Shown one piece after another: positions 10,066-18,104 of a stretch of 64,000 bases of DNA. The notes beneath the pieces were generated by a model. The model saw only the letters and a list, made by a program, of their open reading frames with translations. It was not told the DNA's origin and did not search any database. The translations under genes and the position numbers were made by a program. Position 1 is the stretch's first letter. Each line of letters starts with the position of its first letter. This stretch comes from Methanolinea mesophila (GTDB taxonomy: Archaea; Halobacteriota; Methanomicrobia; Methanomicrobiales; Methanospirillaceae), in NCBI RefSeq assembly GCF_017873855.1, contig NZ_JAGGKR010000001.1, positions 1,555,529 to 1,619,528 of the forward strand, given 5' to 3'.

Positions 10066-10449
10066 TCAATCATAAATTCGTTTTTCTGGAATTACTCCCC
10101 TGACTCCACCACGCGGATCATTGATATCACCTATATATCGAGGAATAAGATGAATATGAAGATGCATAACAGTTTGACCCGCAGCACGACCGATATTTAC
10201 ACCTATATTATATCCATCTGGATGTTCAGTTTCATTAATAATTATTGATTTGTTTATTAGATCCCATAAATCTGTCAACTCGTCTATAGTTGCATCAAAT
10301 AAAAATGGAAAATGTCTAAATGGAATAATTAGAATGTGTCCACGATTTACAGGGAATTTATCATATTTAGCATATGCTAATGCATTTCTTGCGATTATCT
10401 CATTTTCATTAGGATGACAAAAAGGGCATTTATCCGAATCCATGTACAT
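10066..10449 (-). CDS. HIT-family nucleotide hydrolase/transferase
   Basis: This 127-residue protein has the full HIT signature HLHIHLIPR near residue 105, together with an N-terminal CPFC pair and RNALAYAKYDKFPVNRGHILIIPFRHF. HIT proteins hydrolyse or transfer nucleotidyl groups (AMP-lysine, Ap3A/Ap4A, AMP-NH2) using the histidine triad. The length is normal for the family. It converges on the two-TM gene and is AT-rich like the defence block. A housekeeping role and a nucleotide-signal clearing role are both possible. The ATG at 10449 is followed two codons later by a second possible ATG. Confidence 0.9.
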   Translation of the reverse strand: MYMDSDKCPFCHPNENEIIARNALAYAKYDKFPVNRGHILIIPFRHFPFLFDATIDELTDLWDLINKSIIINETEHPDGYNIGVNIGRAAGQTVMHLHIHLIPRYIGDINDPRGGVRGVIPEKRIYD

Positions 10450-10492
10450 TTATTAGATTCATTCCTTAAACAATTCTTTATCTAAAAAAAAT

Positions 10493-10797
10493 TTAGTAAG
10501 GGTTTGGATTCCCCCACTCCCCTTTCCCACTTCCCTTCAATAATCCATATTCGATCTCGTAGTAGCAGCTCAGCGCGGAGTTGAAATAATGCATCTTCCC
10601 CAGTTCCTCCGCGTCGGCGATCTGTTTCAACAGGGAACCCTGTTCCTCCGGGGTATGCCCGCAGACAACCCACTTCTTCGTCTCCTCGGTGATCTTCCAG
10701 GACCTGGCAGGGACCGTGTCCGGGGGATGGTTACCAGTCGTCTTCCGGGTCGAAGAAGGAGATCTCGTCCCCCTTGTCGGGTCAGTCAAAGCTTAAT
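10493..10797 (-). pseudogene. Frameshifted remnant of the 143-aa backbone gene found intact at 14303-14734
   Basis: Read on the minus strand, this GC-rich patch encodes DKGDEISFFDPEDDW followed by TAA. In another frame it then gives VPARSWKITEETKKWVVCGHTPEEQ to CYYEIEYGLLKGSGKG. The intact paralogue at 14303-14734 has the same two parts in one frame (DKQDVVSFFDPADDR...VPARSWKMNEETKKWVICGHDPQDQ). Between the shared GACGAC and AGGTCCTGG the remnant is 2 bp shorter, which explains the frame change. The N-terminal membrane part is missing beyond 10797. The 98-residue open frame over this stretch is therefore not an intact gene. The two copies differ at many silent sites, so the duplication is old. 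Confidence 0.75.
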
Positions 10798-10846
10798 TTA
10801 TTATCAATAAAACAAATTAAGAATCGTTAATGCATAATTGTCGTAA

Positions 10847-12145
10847 TTATATTTTCCTAACATTACGAGCCTTCCATGATTCTTTTTGTTTCTTTTTATC
10901 AAAGGAAGGATATCCATCAAATAAAACATCTTCTTCATTTTGTATTCCTTCGGTTAAATCGCCTTTTAAACAAAAATATGATTCACCATCAGGTGTGGTT
11001 ATAAAACAAAATGGACGTTCTAAATATCCAAAAATAACTTTACCTTTAATATCAGGCCTTATTTTTCTTCTATGTCCTTGAGAGACTAATATTTTCCTTT
11101 CTCCACTAGACTCCCATACAATTTTACATTTTTTAAAAGCTACCGAAATTGAATTTGGTCTTTCAAAATTCTCTAATAGTTTATCTAATTCATCGATTGT
11201 GTTATTTAATTCTTCATTAATTTGCCATTCATTTTTTTCTCTGATTTTTTTAACAAGCAAAAAATGATCTCGCGAAGTTTCTAATTCGCCTTTTTGCTTT
11301 AATAAAAGTCCAATATCTCGGTATAATGAAATCCCCATATTATAATTTGGGCAACGTATTGCAGCGAGATATAACCATTCTAATGCGATATCTTTAGATG
11401 TTTCTAAATTGTATTGTGCAATCAATGAACCATATTCATGGTATATCCACCATTCAGTTTTAGTATATTGAATTAAAGATTCATAACATTCTTTTGCTTT
11501 TAGAAATTCTTCCAATTTTATATGTGCATGCGCTTTACACCGTAAGAAAAATTTTTTTTGTTTGGGAAATTTATCCAATATGGTGTCGATTTGCGAAATA
11601 ACCTCAGTATATTTATTTTGATGAATGAGTGATATTGAATTGTAATAATACCAGAGCGCCTGTTCACTCCATCCTTCTTTTCCTTGAATAATTAATGGAT
11701 CAGGATTTAATGCATCCAAATCAATTACTTGAATCCATTGTGTCATTACTTCCCATTTTTTTCTTTTTTTTGCAGATTTTAAGACTTTAAATGCTATTTT
11801 TTTTCTCGCAATTATATCTGGGTGCAACTCCATTATCTCTTTAGAGACTTTTAATATTTCAGAAAAAGATTCATCATTCAATGGATTTAATTTCCCAGAA
11901 ATAAAAGTCCAAATAGCTTCGTTTCGAATCCAATTAAAAGAAGGAAATTTTTCAAGCAATTCTTCAGCGAGAGGGATTGCTCTATCATATTGGTCTGTTT
12001 TTCTCAAACAATGAAGTAACCCTGCACCATCAAATTCATCTTTTGAACTATCCCACAATTTTTCATATATCGGCAAAGCTGCTTCGATATCGCCAGATTT
12101 TCTTAATTGATTGGCAAGTTTTTTTTGTTCGAATAAATCATTCAT
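10847..12145 (-). CDS. TPR-repeat protein coupled to RNase HIII
   Basis: The product has 432 residues with tetratricopeptide-like helical repeats: GDIEAALPIYEKLWDSS, YDRAIPLAEELLEKFP, LKAKECYESLIQY and others, spanning about residues 5-345. A C-terminal domain of about 80 residues contains KIVWESSGERKILVSQGHRRK. I chose the ATG at 12145 because it overlaps the RNase HIII stop (ATGAATGA). The open frame continues upstream only inside the RNase gene. TPR proteins are scaffolds for protein contacts. The coupling suggests it works with the RNase HIII and the RnlA-like protein of the same operon, perhaps as a partner or inhibitor. That role is inference. Confidence 0.8.
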   Translation of the reverse strand: MNDLFEQKKLANQLRKSGDIEAALPIYEKLWDSSKDEFDGAGLLHCLRKTDQYDRAIPLAEELLEKFPSFNWIRNEAIWTFISGKLNPLNDESFSEILKVSKEIMELHPDIIARKKIAFKVLKSAKKRKKWEVMTQWIQVIDLDALNPDPLIIQGKEGWSEQALWYYYNSISLIHQNKYTEVISQIDTILDKFPKQKKFFLRCKAHAHIKLEEFLKAKECYESLIQYTKTEWWIYHEYGSLIAQYNLETSKDIALEWLYLAAIRCPNYNMGISLYRDIGLLLKQKGELETSRDHFLLVKKIREKNEWQINEELNNTIDELDKLLENFERPNSISVAFKKCKIVWESSGERKILVSQGHRRKIRPDIKGKVIFGYLERPFCFITTPDGESYFCLKGDLTEGIQNEEDVLFDGYPSFDKKKQKESWKARNVRKI

Positions 12146-13085
12146 TTTTATCTTGCTGCTTTCCCATGATTTCCTTAGTCGTTTTAAAATGTAATTTTGC
12201 AACTTTCCTTAGCTTTTCCTCACCATAATGTTCAATAAAAGTTTTTCCTACATCAATTACATTATGTGAGGCTCCCTTGGGCAAATTAATTTTAAATTCA
12301 TTTGATAGTTTTTTTAATTTTTCAAGATATCTATCTCTGGCGAGGATTGAAGCAGCAGCGACAGCGATATTCTTCTCTGCTTTTGGCATTTGAATCAATT
12401 CAATTAATTTTCCTCTCTCTTGGAGTTTGCTGAGAATGTATTTCTCATCGGCAAATTGATCTGAAACTGCTCGACTGCATTTATTTAAAATTAAAATCTC
12501 TTCTATGGCTTTTGCATGGCCCCAAGCCAAAAGGGCATTTAAATTTTTATCCTCTCGTCGAAATTGCTCATATAAATCGTTATATTTTTCTGGTGAAATT
12601 TCAATAATCGCAAATTTTCCTTTGCATATTTCTTGAATTTTCAATGAAATTCTCATAACCGATGAATCGTTTAAAAGTTTGCTATCTTTAACTCCCACTG
12701 ATATCAAATCATTGGCTGTATCCTCTTCTACTAGTACTCCTGCAGCGACCAGGGGGCCAAAATAATCTCCTTTTCCAGATTCATCGGTTCCTATAATGGG
12801 ATATCCTAATTTATCATTTAATTCATCGTTAAAATGATTAAAATGGATGTTATCGTTTACGATCCCATCAATAATTCCGTAATGTTCTTTATTCTTAATT
12901 TGCGAAAGGTCGATTTTCAAATCTCCTTTTTTATTTTGGTATATTCTTACTAATTCAGACCAATTCTGAGATGAAACGAAAAATTGTAATCCATACTCAA
13001 TTCTTTTAATATTAGATATTTTGAAATATTTTGTTTCAAAATTTTTCTTTATATTCTCGAAGAATTGATTTAATTCTTGTTCCAA
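12138..13085 (-). CDS. rnhC: Ribonuclease HIII
   Basis: This 315-residue protein has the type 2 RNase H catalytic core: GTDESGKGDYFGP (about residue 98), VKDSKLL, the AVSDQFAD aspartate, and KAEKNIAVAAASILARDR. An N-terminal region of about 85 residues fits the TBP-like substrate-binding domain that separates RNase HIII from RNase HII. It cleaves RNA in RNA:DNA hybrids. Archaea usually rely on RNase HII, so an HIII here is notable. It starts at TTG with GGATGTGAT upstream, 13 bp after the RnlA-like gene stops, and overlaps the TPR gene by 8 bp. The setting points to a toxin-linked role and not to general R-loop or primer removal. Confidence 0.88.
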   Translation of the reverse strand: MEQELNQFFENIKKNFETKYFKISNIKRIEYGLQFFVSSQNWSELVRIYQNKKGDLKIDLSQIKNKEHYGIIDGIVNDNIHFNHFNDELNDKLGYPIIGTDESGKGDYFGPLVAAGVLVEEDTANDLISVGVKDSKLLNDSSVMRISLKIQEICKGKFAIIEISPEKYNDLYEQFRREDKNLNALLAWGHAKAIEEILILNKCSRAVSDQFADEKYILSKLQERGKLIELIQMPKAEKNIAVAAASILARDRYLEKLKKLSNEFKINLPKGASHNVIDVGKTFIEHYGEEKLRKVAKLHFKTTKEIMGKQQDKNE

Positions 13086-13098
13086 AATAAATCACATC

Positions 13099-14253
13099 CT
13101 AAGGATAAAATTGGAATTCTCCATTAAAATAATTAAAAATTCTTTCAATTTCATGTAAAATTGAATTCACTGATTTATTAGCTTCCGCTAATGTGTCTAC
13201 TTTTGTAATCTGCCCGCTATCGGAATGCATCATGAAATTTCTATATACATCAAGGTCTGATTTCATCCTAGTCATCATTTGATCAACATGATGTTCTTTA
13301 TTGCATATTGACTTCCTCATCGAGTTGTTTTTATCGGATAATGCCGAAAAAGTTGCACCTGACTGCTGAAAAAAAGTAGGAGTTACTAATCCTATTGAAA
13401 TCATTATTTTTTTAACGAAACCTTCGAATGCTTTGGCAGCAGGCATAACTATAGGAGAATATTCAGGTAGTGGAACTTCTACAATCCGCAGGCATTCTGA
13501 TGCAATTAAATATTTTTGATCGTAATTATCCAAAAAATCATAAGCATCCCCAATAAATGAACGAACCCGAACCTCCGCCTCTATAATCAGTTGTGGAGTC
13601 ACCTTAAGAGCGACTTCTCTTAATTTATCTTCGTCATCAGAAATAAAACGAGATATAATTTCATTAGCGCCAGGATTGGCAGTTTTTTCAATTATTGAAC
13701 AAATATCATCAAACAACGAATCATTTTTCCCCTGTAATAATAATGTTCCCGAATTATATTGAGTTATTGTAATTTTTGATTTATTTTTAATAATTGATGC
13801 CCTATAGGTGATATTTGTGTTTGGATTGTCAACTAACTCTATTAGCCCCTCATATGCACTTATAATTTCTCTGATTATTCTTTTAAAATCATTACTTACT
13901 AGATTATACGATGTCGCACATGATTTTACTAGATTTTCATGTTTCATGAACTTTGCAGGATCTTCGATAATTTGTTTTTTTATTTCAATAAATTCTTTTT
14001 TTAGATTACTCTCCTTTCCTCCAATTGTAATACTACCTGTATTATATATATCAACATTAATTTTTTCTGTTAGATTTCCAACAATTATTCGTGTAAATAA
14101 GGTCCGATTTTCTTTTTGGCATTGATATTTTCTTTCTTTACAGATCAATTCAATTATTGCTACTATTTTTATTTGCGTAGAATTATCAGTAGCCATTAAT
14201 TTACATTGCTTGTAAGAAATATAAATATATTTGAGTTTCATCTTTGGATTCAA
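13099..14253 (-). CDS. RnlA-like HEPN ribonuclease (toxin candidate)
   Basis: This 384-residue protein has two TBP-like repeats in the N-terminal half (VDIYNTGSITIGGKES and ITQYNSGTLLLQGKND, each followed by a long helix) and a helical C-terminal domain. That domain has AAKAFEGFVKKI with E277, and YRNFMMH with R338 and H343, an R-x4-H HEPN motif. From memory, E. coli RnlA uses E258, R318 and H323, and the spacing here is almost the same (61 and 5 versus 60 and 5). RnlA is a HEPN endoribonuclease toxin, and RNase HI modulates it in E. coli. Here an RNase HIII gene follows 13 bp downstream. No RnlB homologue is recognisable. The start is uncertain; M5 or M20 are alternatives. Confidence 0.7.
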   Translation of the reverse strand: MNPKMKLKYIYISYKQCKLMATDNSTQIKIVAIIELICKERKYQCQKENRTLFTRIIVGNLTEKINVDIYNTGSITIGGKESNLKKEFIEIKKQIIEDPAKFMKHENLVKSCATSYNLVSNDFKRIIREIISAYEGLIELVDNPNTNITYRASIIKNKSKITITQYNSGTLLLQGKNDSLFDDICSIIEKTANPGANEIISRFISDDEDKLREVALKVTPQLIIEAEVRVRSFIGDAYDFLDNYDQKYLIASECLRIVEVPLPEYSPIVMPAAKAFEGFVKKIMISIGLVTPTFFQQSGATFSALSDKNNSMRKSICNKEHHVDQMMTRMKSDLDVYRNFMMHSDSGQITKVDTLAEANKSVNSILHEIERIFNYFNGEFQFYP

Positions 14254-14302
14254 ATTATTTAAAAAATGAATAATAATTGATTGAGATATTTCCTAAGAAA
14301 AT

Positions 14303-14734
14303 TCACCCCATCCCTTTCCCACCTCCCTTCAGCAGCCCGTATTCGATTTCGTAGTAACAACCCGGTACAGAGATGATGTACTGCACCTTCCCCAATGCCT
14401 CAGCCTCTGAAATCTGCGTGAGCAACGAGGCCTGGTCCTGCGGGTCGTGTCCGCAGATGACCCACTTCTTCGTCTCTTCGTTCATTTTCCAGGACCTGGC
14501 CGGAACCAGGTCCGGGGCCTCGGTCACCCGGTCGTCTGCCGGGTCGAAGAAGGAAACTACGTCCTGCTTGTCGGCGATGGACTCCCACTGCTGGGCACGG
14601 GCGAACTGCACAAGGTCGATCGCTTCTTCTCTCGCCTGGACAGCATCGTTCTTCTGTCGGTTCTGCCAGATGGCAATGATGGTCGCAATAACGGCGGCGA
14701 TCATCTCGAGTAACTGGATAATATCAGGTTCCAT
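14303..14734 (-). CDS. Single-TM protein of the element backbone (intact copy)
   Basis: This 143-residue protein has an N-terminal hydrophobic segment (LLEMIAAVIATIIAIW, about residues 6-22). A conserved soluble part follows: SFFDPADD, ARSWKMNEETKKWVICGHDPQDQ and CYYEIEYGLLKGGGKG. I chose the ATG at 14734, which overlaps the upstream 56-residue gene (ATG inside GGAACCTGA), over the longer frame starting at 14785. I do not know the family. A broken paralogue lies at 10493-10797, so the family recurs within the island. GC-rich composition contrasts with the AT-rich block that begins exactly at its stop codon. It is probably a plasmid or virus gene. Confidence 0.7.
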   Translation of the reverse strand: MEPDIIQLLEMIAAVIATIIAIWQNRQKNDAVQAREEAIDLVQFARAQQWESIADKQDVVSFFDPADDRVTEAPDLVPARSWKMNEETKKWVICGHDPQDQASLLTQISEAEALGKVQYIISVPGCYYEIEYGLLKGGGKGMG

Positions 14735-14894
14735 GTGCGTCTTTTCCTGAGAGTACGCGGTCGTGCTCTTCCCGGAGTTTTCCAATCTCCTCGCACATCA
14801 CGTCGTATTTCCCGATCTTCTGGTAAATGATGAAGAGGGCGGGATAGACGGGGAGCACGACAGTGAGCACCACCGCGATGAGTTCGTATTCCAT
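14724..14894 (-). CDS. 56-aa small membrane protein upstream of the 143-aa gene
   Basis: An open frame of 56 residues starts at ATG 14894 with RBS TGAGGAAT and ends at TGA 14724, overlapping the start of the next gene. It encodes MEYELIAVVLTVVLPVYP, continues as a transmembrane segment, then a charged helix (EEIGKLREEHDRVL). The gene pair resembles phage-type small membrane cassettes (holin or spanin-like overlap), but no sequence motif proves that. It is too short for a typical ORF cutoff. Overlap, RBS and codon pattern support it. Confidence 0.65.
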   Translation of the reverse strand: MEYELIAVVLTVVLPVYPALFIIYQKIGKYDVMCEEIGKLREEHDRVLSGKDAHGT

Positions 14895-15281
14895 AAGTAA
14901 TTCCTCAGTGGCACTGGGAAAACGGGTGTAGGAGGGGAAGGAGAGGTAAGGAAGGAGACGCTCCTCGCATCCTCCCTCCTTGGGTCAGAATGACAACTCC
15001 CATTTGGTCAGGAAAATGACGAAACCTGACCCGGTTTGCCAGCCCGTGACCGATGAGGTGCGAGAGGTCAAACAACCAGAAACCCCTGCTCGCACTTCAT
15101 TCCCGTCCTATAGGAGAGAGGGCAAACGTGTCGAACTTTGTTCTATTGGGCCGAAGTTCCGCCGACCCGAAAGGCCGGCATGGAGAAACTTCGTCATATT
15201 GGTATTATTGTATCAGCCGGTGAAGGCTGATTCACCCTCTCCTTCCATTATTGATCCCCGTTCTCCCGATACCGTGCCCGT
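14895..15281. other. GC-rich intergenic region with inverted repeats
   Basis: I see no convincing gene in this 387-bp stretch. It contains two inverted repeats: CGAAGTT at 15152-15158 with AACTTCG at 15187-15193, and ATCAGCC at 15212-15218 with GGCTGAT at 15225-15231. The first encloses a smaller GC-rich hairpin around GGCCGG. These could form RNA structures between the gene ending at 15282 and the small membrane gene starting at 14894, acting as an attenuator or processing site. Confidence 0.35.
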
Positions 15282-15785
15282 TCAGGCGAGTGCCGGGATG
15301 GTATCTGCCCAGGTCTCCACAGCGGTCCGGATGGCATCATCCGAGTACGAGGAGATGGTCACGTGGTCCCGGGTGAAGGCCACGTAGTAGATCTCCCCGG
15401 AAGGGTCGTGGCATTTCAGGGTGCAGGTGAACGAGTCCCACTCGGTGTCCCGGACGGCATCTCCGCCCATCGCGGTTGCGAGGGCTTCGTTTGCGAGGAG
15501 CTCGGTGATGTTCGCGCTGAACCCGGCAATGCTCGGGGCTCGTGCGGTGATGTAGCCCACCGTTGCAGCTAGGTTGTCCTCGAAGTTGATCCGGGCGGTG
15601 TAGGCCTCGCGGCTCTTCATCACGGGGTCCTGGGTGACATCGTTCTGGATGTACGAGGTGCACCCGAAGGGGTTGTCGTCGAGGATCCCCTGGATGATCC
15701 CGTTGAAGGCGTTCACGTCCGCAATGGGAGTGGTGAGCTCCCGGACGGCGGTCTTGGTATTGATGGTCTGTATAAAGTCGGCCAT
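15282..15785 (-). CDS. 167-aa soluble protein of the element backbone, unknown function
   Basis: This product starts at M(ADFIQ), ATG 15785, with AGGAATAG upstream. The longer frame to 15818 would run through a palindrome that is better read as regulatory. It has no signal peptide or TM segment. Visible features are NAFNGIIQGILDDNPFGCTSYIQ, KSREAYTARINFEDN and a C-terminal part rich in beta strands (CHDPSGEIYYVAFTRDHVTISSYSDDAIRTAVETWADTIPALA). I do not recognise the family. It sits with the two small membrane genes on the same strand, in GC-rich DNA between two AT-rich cargo blocks. Confidence 0.65.
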   Translation of the reverse strand: MADFIQTINTKTAVRELTTPIADVNAFNGIIQGILDDNPFGCTSYIQNDVTQDPVMKSREAYTARINFEDNLAATVGYITARAPSIAGFSANITELLANEALATAMGGDAVRDTEWDSFTCTLKCHDPSGEIYYVAFTRDHVTISSYSDDAIRTAVETWADTIPALA

Positions 15786-15799
15786 GTCTATTCTATTCC

Positions 15800-15817
15800 T
15801 GTCCCATTTCTGGGACA
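15800..15817. promoter_or_regulatory. Palindrome upstream of the 167-aa gene
   Basis: TGTCCCA and TGGGACA form a perfect 7-bp inverted repeat around the 4-base spacer TTTC, 15 bp upstream of the chosen start at 15785. The position fits an operator or a 5'-UTR hairpin. Confidence 0.45.
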
Positions 15818-15980
15818 ATTACAATGTTGTCAAGGGGGGATCTTAGCTTTTTTCCCGGGGGGTCAAACGGGGGTTGCTGTGCTCCGGGATTGAGGAATGG
15901 AGAGCAAAGGTGGGGAGGAATGTGGGAAATAGAATAGATTTTAATATTTTCAATAGATTGGATTAAAACACACTTCCATA

Positions 15981-17006
15981 TTATTCCAGCGACTCTGGGT
16001 TAGGTAAAATATCCGTAATTGTCAGTTTAATTTTTTTCTCAGAGTTTAATCTATCAATGTTTTCATAGACCTCACGATATACTTGAAGATTCAGTTCAGG
16101 AGGAAAATTATCATGTGAGAATATTAAGAGTGTATTATCTCTCGCTAAAAAAATAAGTGAAGTAATGTACCTTTTAAAAATATTTTTGCTTTCGTTTTGA
16201 TATATTTGAAATTTTGTAATTTTGTTTGTTGTTTGATTTCCAAGATTTAAATCAAGAAAAATTTTTTCATCTGATTCATCAAGTCCTTCATTCAAAATAC
16301 TATAATAATCAAAAAATAAATGATCTGTGAATAATGAAATTCTTAATGTGCCTCCATGGGCATAATATTTTTTGTCGTTTAATTTATTGTAAAGCTCAAT
16401 TGAAAGCGAAAGTGATCTCCCAATATCATTGATCCATTTTGAGTATCTTTCATCTTTATTCCTAAAAATAACGTTCAATACTTCTCTATCAAGATTAAAA
16501 AATGAAATTTCAATATTAGATCCTAATTCTATTTTTCTTAATAACTCATCAACGATTTTTTTATTGAATTTGATTACAAGTTCTTCATTCATGGAATTTA
16601 AAATATCGCGACCGATGAAATTCAACGTTTGGGGATCATCTGAAAGCCAATCCGAATGAGGTTTAGAACGATCTTCGAAATCATCTCGAAGAAGTATCAT
16701 ACCTCCAATCATTTCATCTCTAATTAATTCGCGAATTGTTTCTTTTTGCTCATTTGTTTCAGTTTTTTTGAAGGCAATTTCATGAATTAATGAACCAATT
16801 CCAGTGATTATTATTGCTAATCCAAAACTGTTTAATATGGTCCCTATATTATACCTATCAATATATTCAGGATAAACGGGTGTTTGATTTAAAATTAAAT
16901 ATTCTGCAGGCCCACGAAAATATATGCTAATACCGAGTAATATTATGCCAATCAATATGATAAGATAACTTTTTAAAGAATTGCGAGATGATAAAATTGT
17001 TATCAT
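15981..17006 (-). CDS. Two-TM membrane protein, second of a paralogous pair
   Basis: This 341-residue protein has two N-terminal TM segments (YLIILIGIILLGISIYF, about 14-30; NSFGLAIIITGIGSLIH, about 59-75) and a soluble C-terminal domain of about 250 residues. The soluble part shares its order of motifs with the upstream gene: LNFIGRDILNSMN, GSNIEISFFNLDREVL, GTLRISLFTDHLFFDYYSI and LNLQVYREVYENID. The pattern (FIG... G-x-x-hEIhF-x-x-D) resembles PLD-like, DUF5919-type domains without an HKD motif. That likeness is weak. Its ATG overlaps the stop of the upstream gene (ATGA). It is AT-rich cargo between GC-rich backbone genes and a candidate membrane-acting defence effector. Confidence 0.72.
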   Translation of the reverse strand: MITILSSRNSLKSYLIILIGIILLGISIYFRGPAEYLILNQTPVYPEYIDRYNIGTILNSFGLAIIITGIGSLIHEIAFKKTETNEQKETIRELIRDEMIGGMILLRDDFEDRSKPHSDWLSDDPQTLNFIGRDILNSMNEELVIKFNKKIVDELLRKIELGSNIEISFFNLDREVLNVIFRNKDERYSKWINDIGRSLSLSIELYNKLNDKKYYAHGGTLRISLFTDHLFFDYYSILNEGLDESDEKIFLDLNLGNQTTNKITKFQIYQNESKNIFKRYITSLIFLARDNTLLIFSHDNFPPELNLQVYREVYENIDRLNSEKKIKLTITDILPNPESLE

Positions 17007-17989
17007 TTTTCCCTCATTGAAATATGTTCTGGAGATTCCAAATGAGGAAGTTTTAAGTCATTTTTAAAAGAATTATAATAATTATATAATTCCCTATATA
17101 ACTCGATATTAAACATTGGATTTTGATCAATTTCGGAAAATTCTAATAAATATTCAGATTTCTCATTTATTTTATTAATACAAAGAGAGAAATTTTGCTG
17201 AATATCTGGGTCTAAAATCTCATAGAAATGAATGTCTTTTTGGTGCAATTGGAAATCAAAATCACTTAGACTAATGAAAACATGTTCCTCTTTTTTAAAG
17301 AAATCAACGCAATCAATAAGAAAATAAAAAGGTATTTTTGGTGATATTTTCACTTTAAGGGAACCTGAGAATTTTTTTGTTTCATATGATGTATCCTTTA
17401 AATGTTTTAGCAATGAAATGCAAAATTTTACATTTTCATTTAGATCGATTAAATCTCTCTCTGATATTGACGTATTTGATAATATTCTCGGATCTTGGAA
17501 TATTATTTCCACCATTGAGCCTTCCTTCAAAGCCGGAATCAGTAAACTAGGTAATGATGGACCTTTTAAATGATGCATTCTTTTAAAATTTTGAATGAAT
17601 TTCTTCCCAACAAATTTAATATGACGGGGTTTTGAAAATGATGAATTAAAAATATCAAATAAAAAATCATCGTTGACCCTTTTAAGGGGGTACCGCGATT
17701 TAAATTCTTCATTTTGTATATCATATTGTTTCTTTTCTTTCCACGCTATTTCTTCGAAGGTATTTCGGAATTCCTCAATCAGAAAAGATTTTATATAGAA
17801 ATCAAATATTAACACAAATAATGCCAGAAATATAATACCCGAACCTAACAGGAAAAGTAAACTTGATAATATATCTTCAAATCCAAAGAATGTCGGAATC
17901 AATATTAAATATAGACCAAATAAGAAAAGAAATGCCACAATAAACCGAACTTTAAAAAAAGGTTTGGAAAAATCCCGATTGGATCTCAT
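17003..17989 (-). CDS. Two-TM membrane protein, first of a paralogous pair
   Basis: This 328-residue protein has two TM segments near the N-terminus (FIVAFLFLFGLYLILIP and LLFLLGSGIIFLALFVLIF, about 12-67). A soluble region of about 250 residues follows, with IKFVGKKFIQNFKR, GSMVEIIFQDPRILS, GSLKVKISPKIPFYFLIDCVDFF and FNIELYRELYNYYN. These motifs align in order with the downstream gene, so the two arose by duplication and probably form a heteromeric membrane complex. Overlap with the next gene is 4 bp. A two-gene operon of unlike paralogues in an AT-rich insert fits a sensor/effector pair, but no catalytic motif is evident. Confidence 0.72.
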   Translation of the reverse strand: MRSNRDFSKPFFKVRFIVAFLFLFGLYLILIPTFFGFEDILSSLLFLLGSGIIFLALFVLIFDFYIKSFLIEEFRNTFEEIAWKEKKQYDIQNEEFKSRYPLKRVNDDFLFDIFNSSFSKPRHIKFVGKKFIQNFKRMHHLKGPSLPSLLIPALKEGSMVEIIFQDPRILSNTSISERDLIDLNENVKFCISLLKHLKDTSYETKKFSGSLKVKISPKIPFYFLIDCVDFFKKEEHVFISLSDFDFQLHQKDIHFYEILDPDIQQNFSLCINKINEKSEYLLEFSEIDQNPMFNIELYRELYNYYNSFKNDLKLPHLESPEHISMREK

Positions 17990-18104
17990 TTAAATCATCT
18001 TAATCTAAAGAATATAAAAATTTTTTGAAATTTAATTTATTCATCACTATAAATATCTTCGAAATTACTAACTAAAAAATTCAGGATATATCTACTTTAA
18101 TTAT

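Noticed and set aside
10493..10789. 98-codon open frame as an intact gene
   Set aside because: Comparison with 14303-14734 shows the first third is out of frame because of a 2-bp loss, so it is a remnant.
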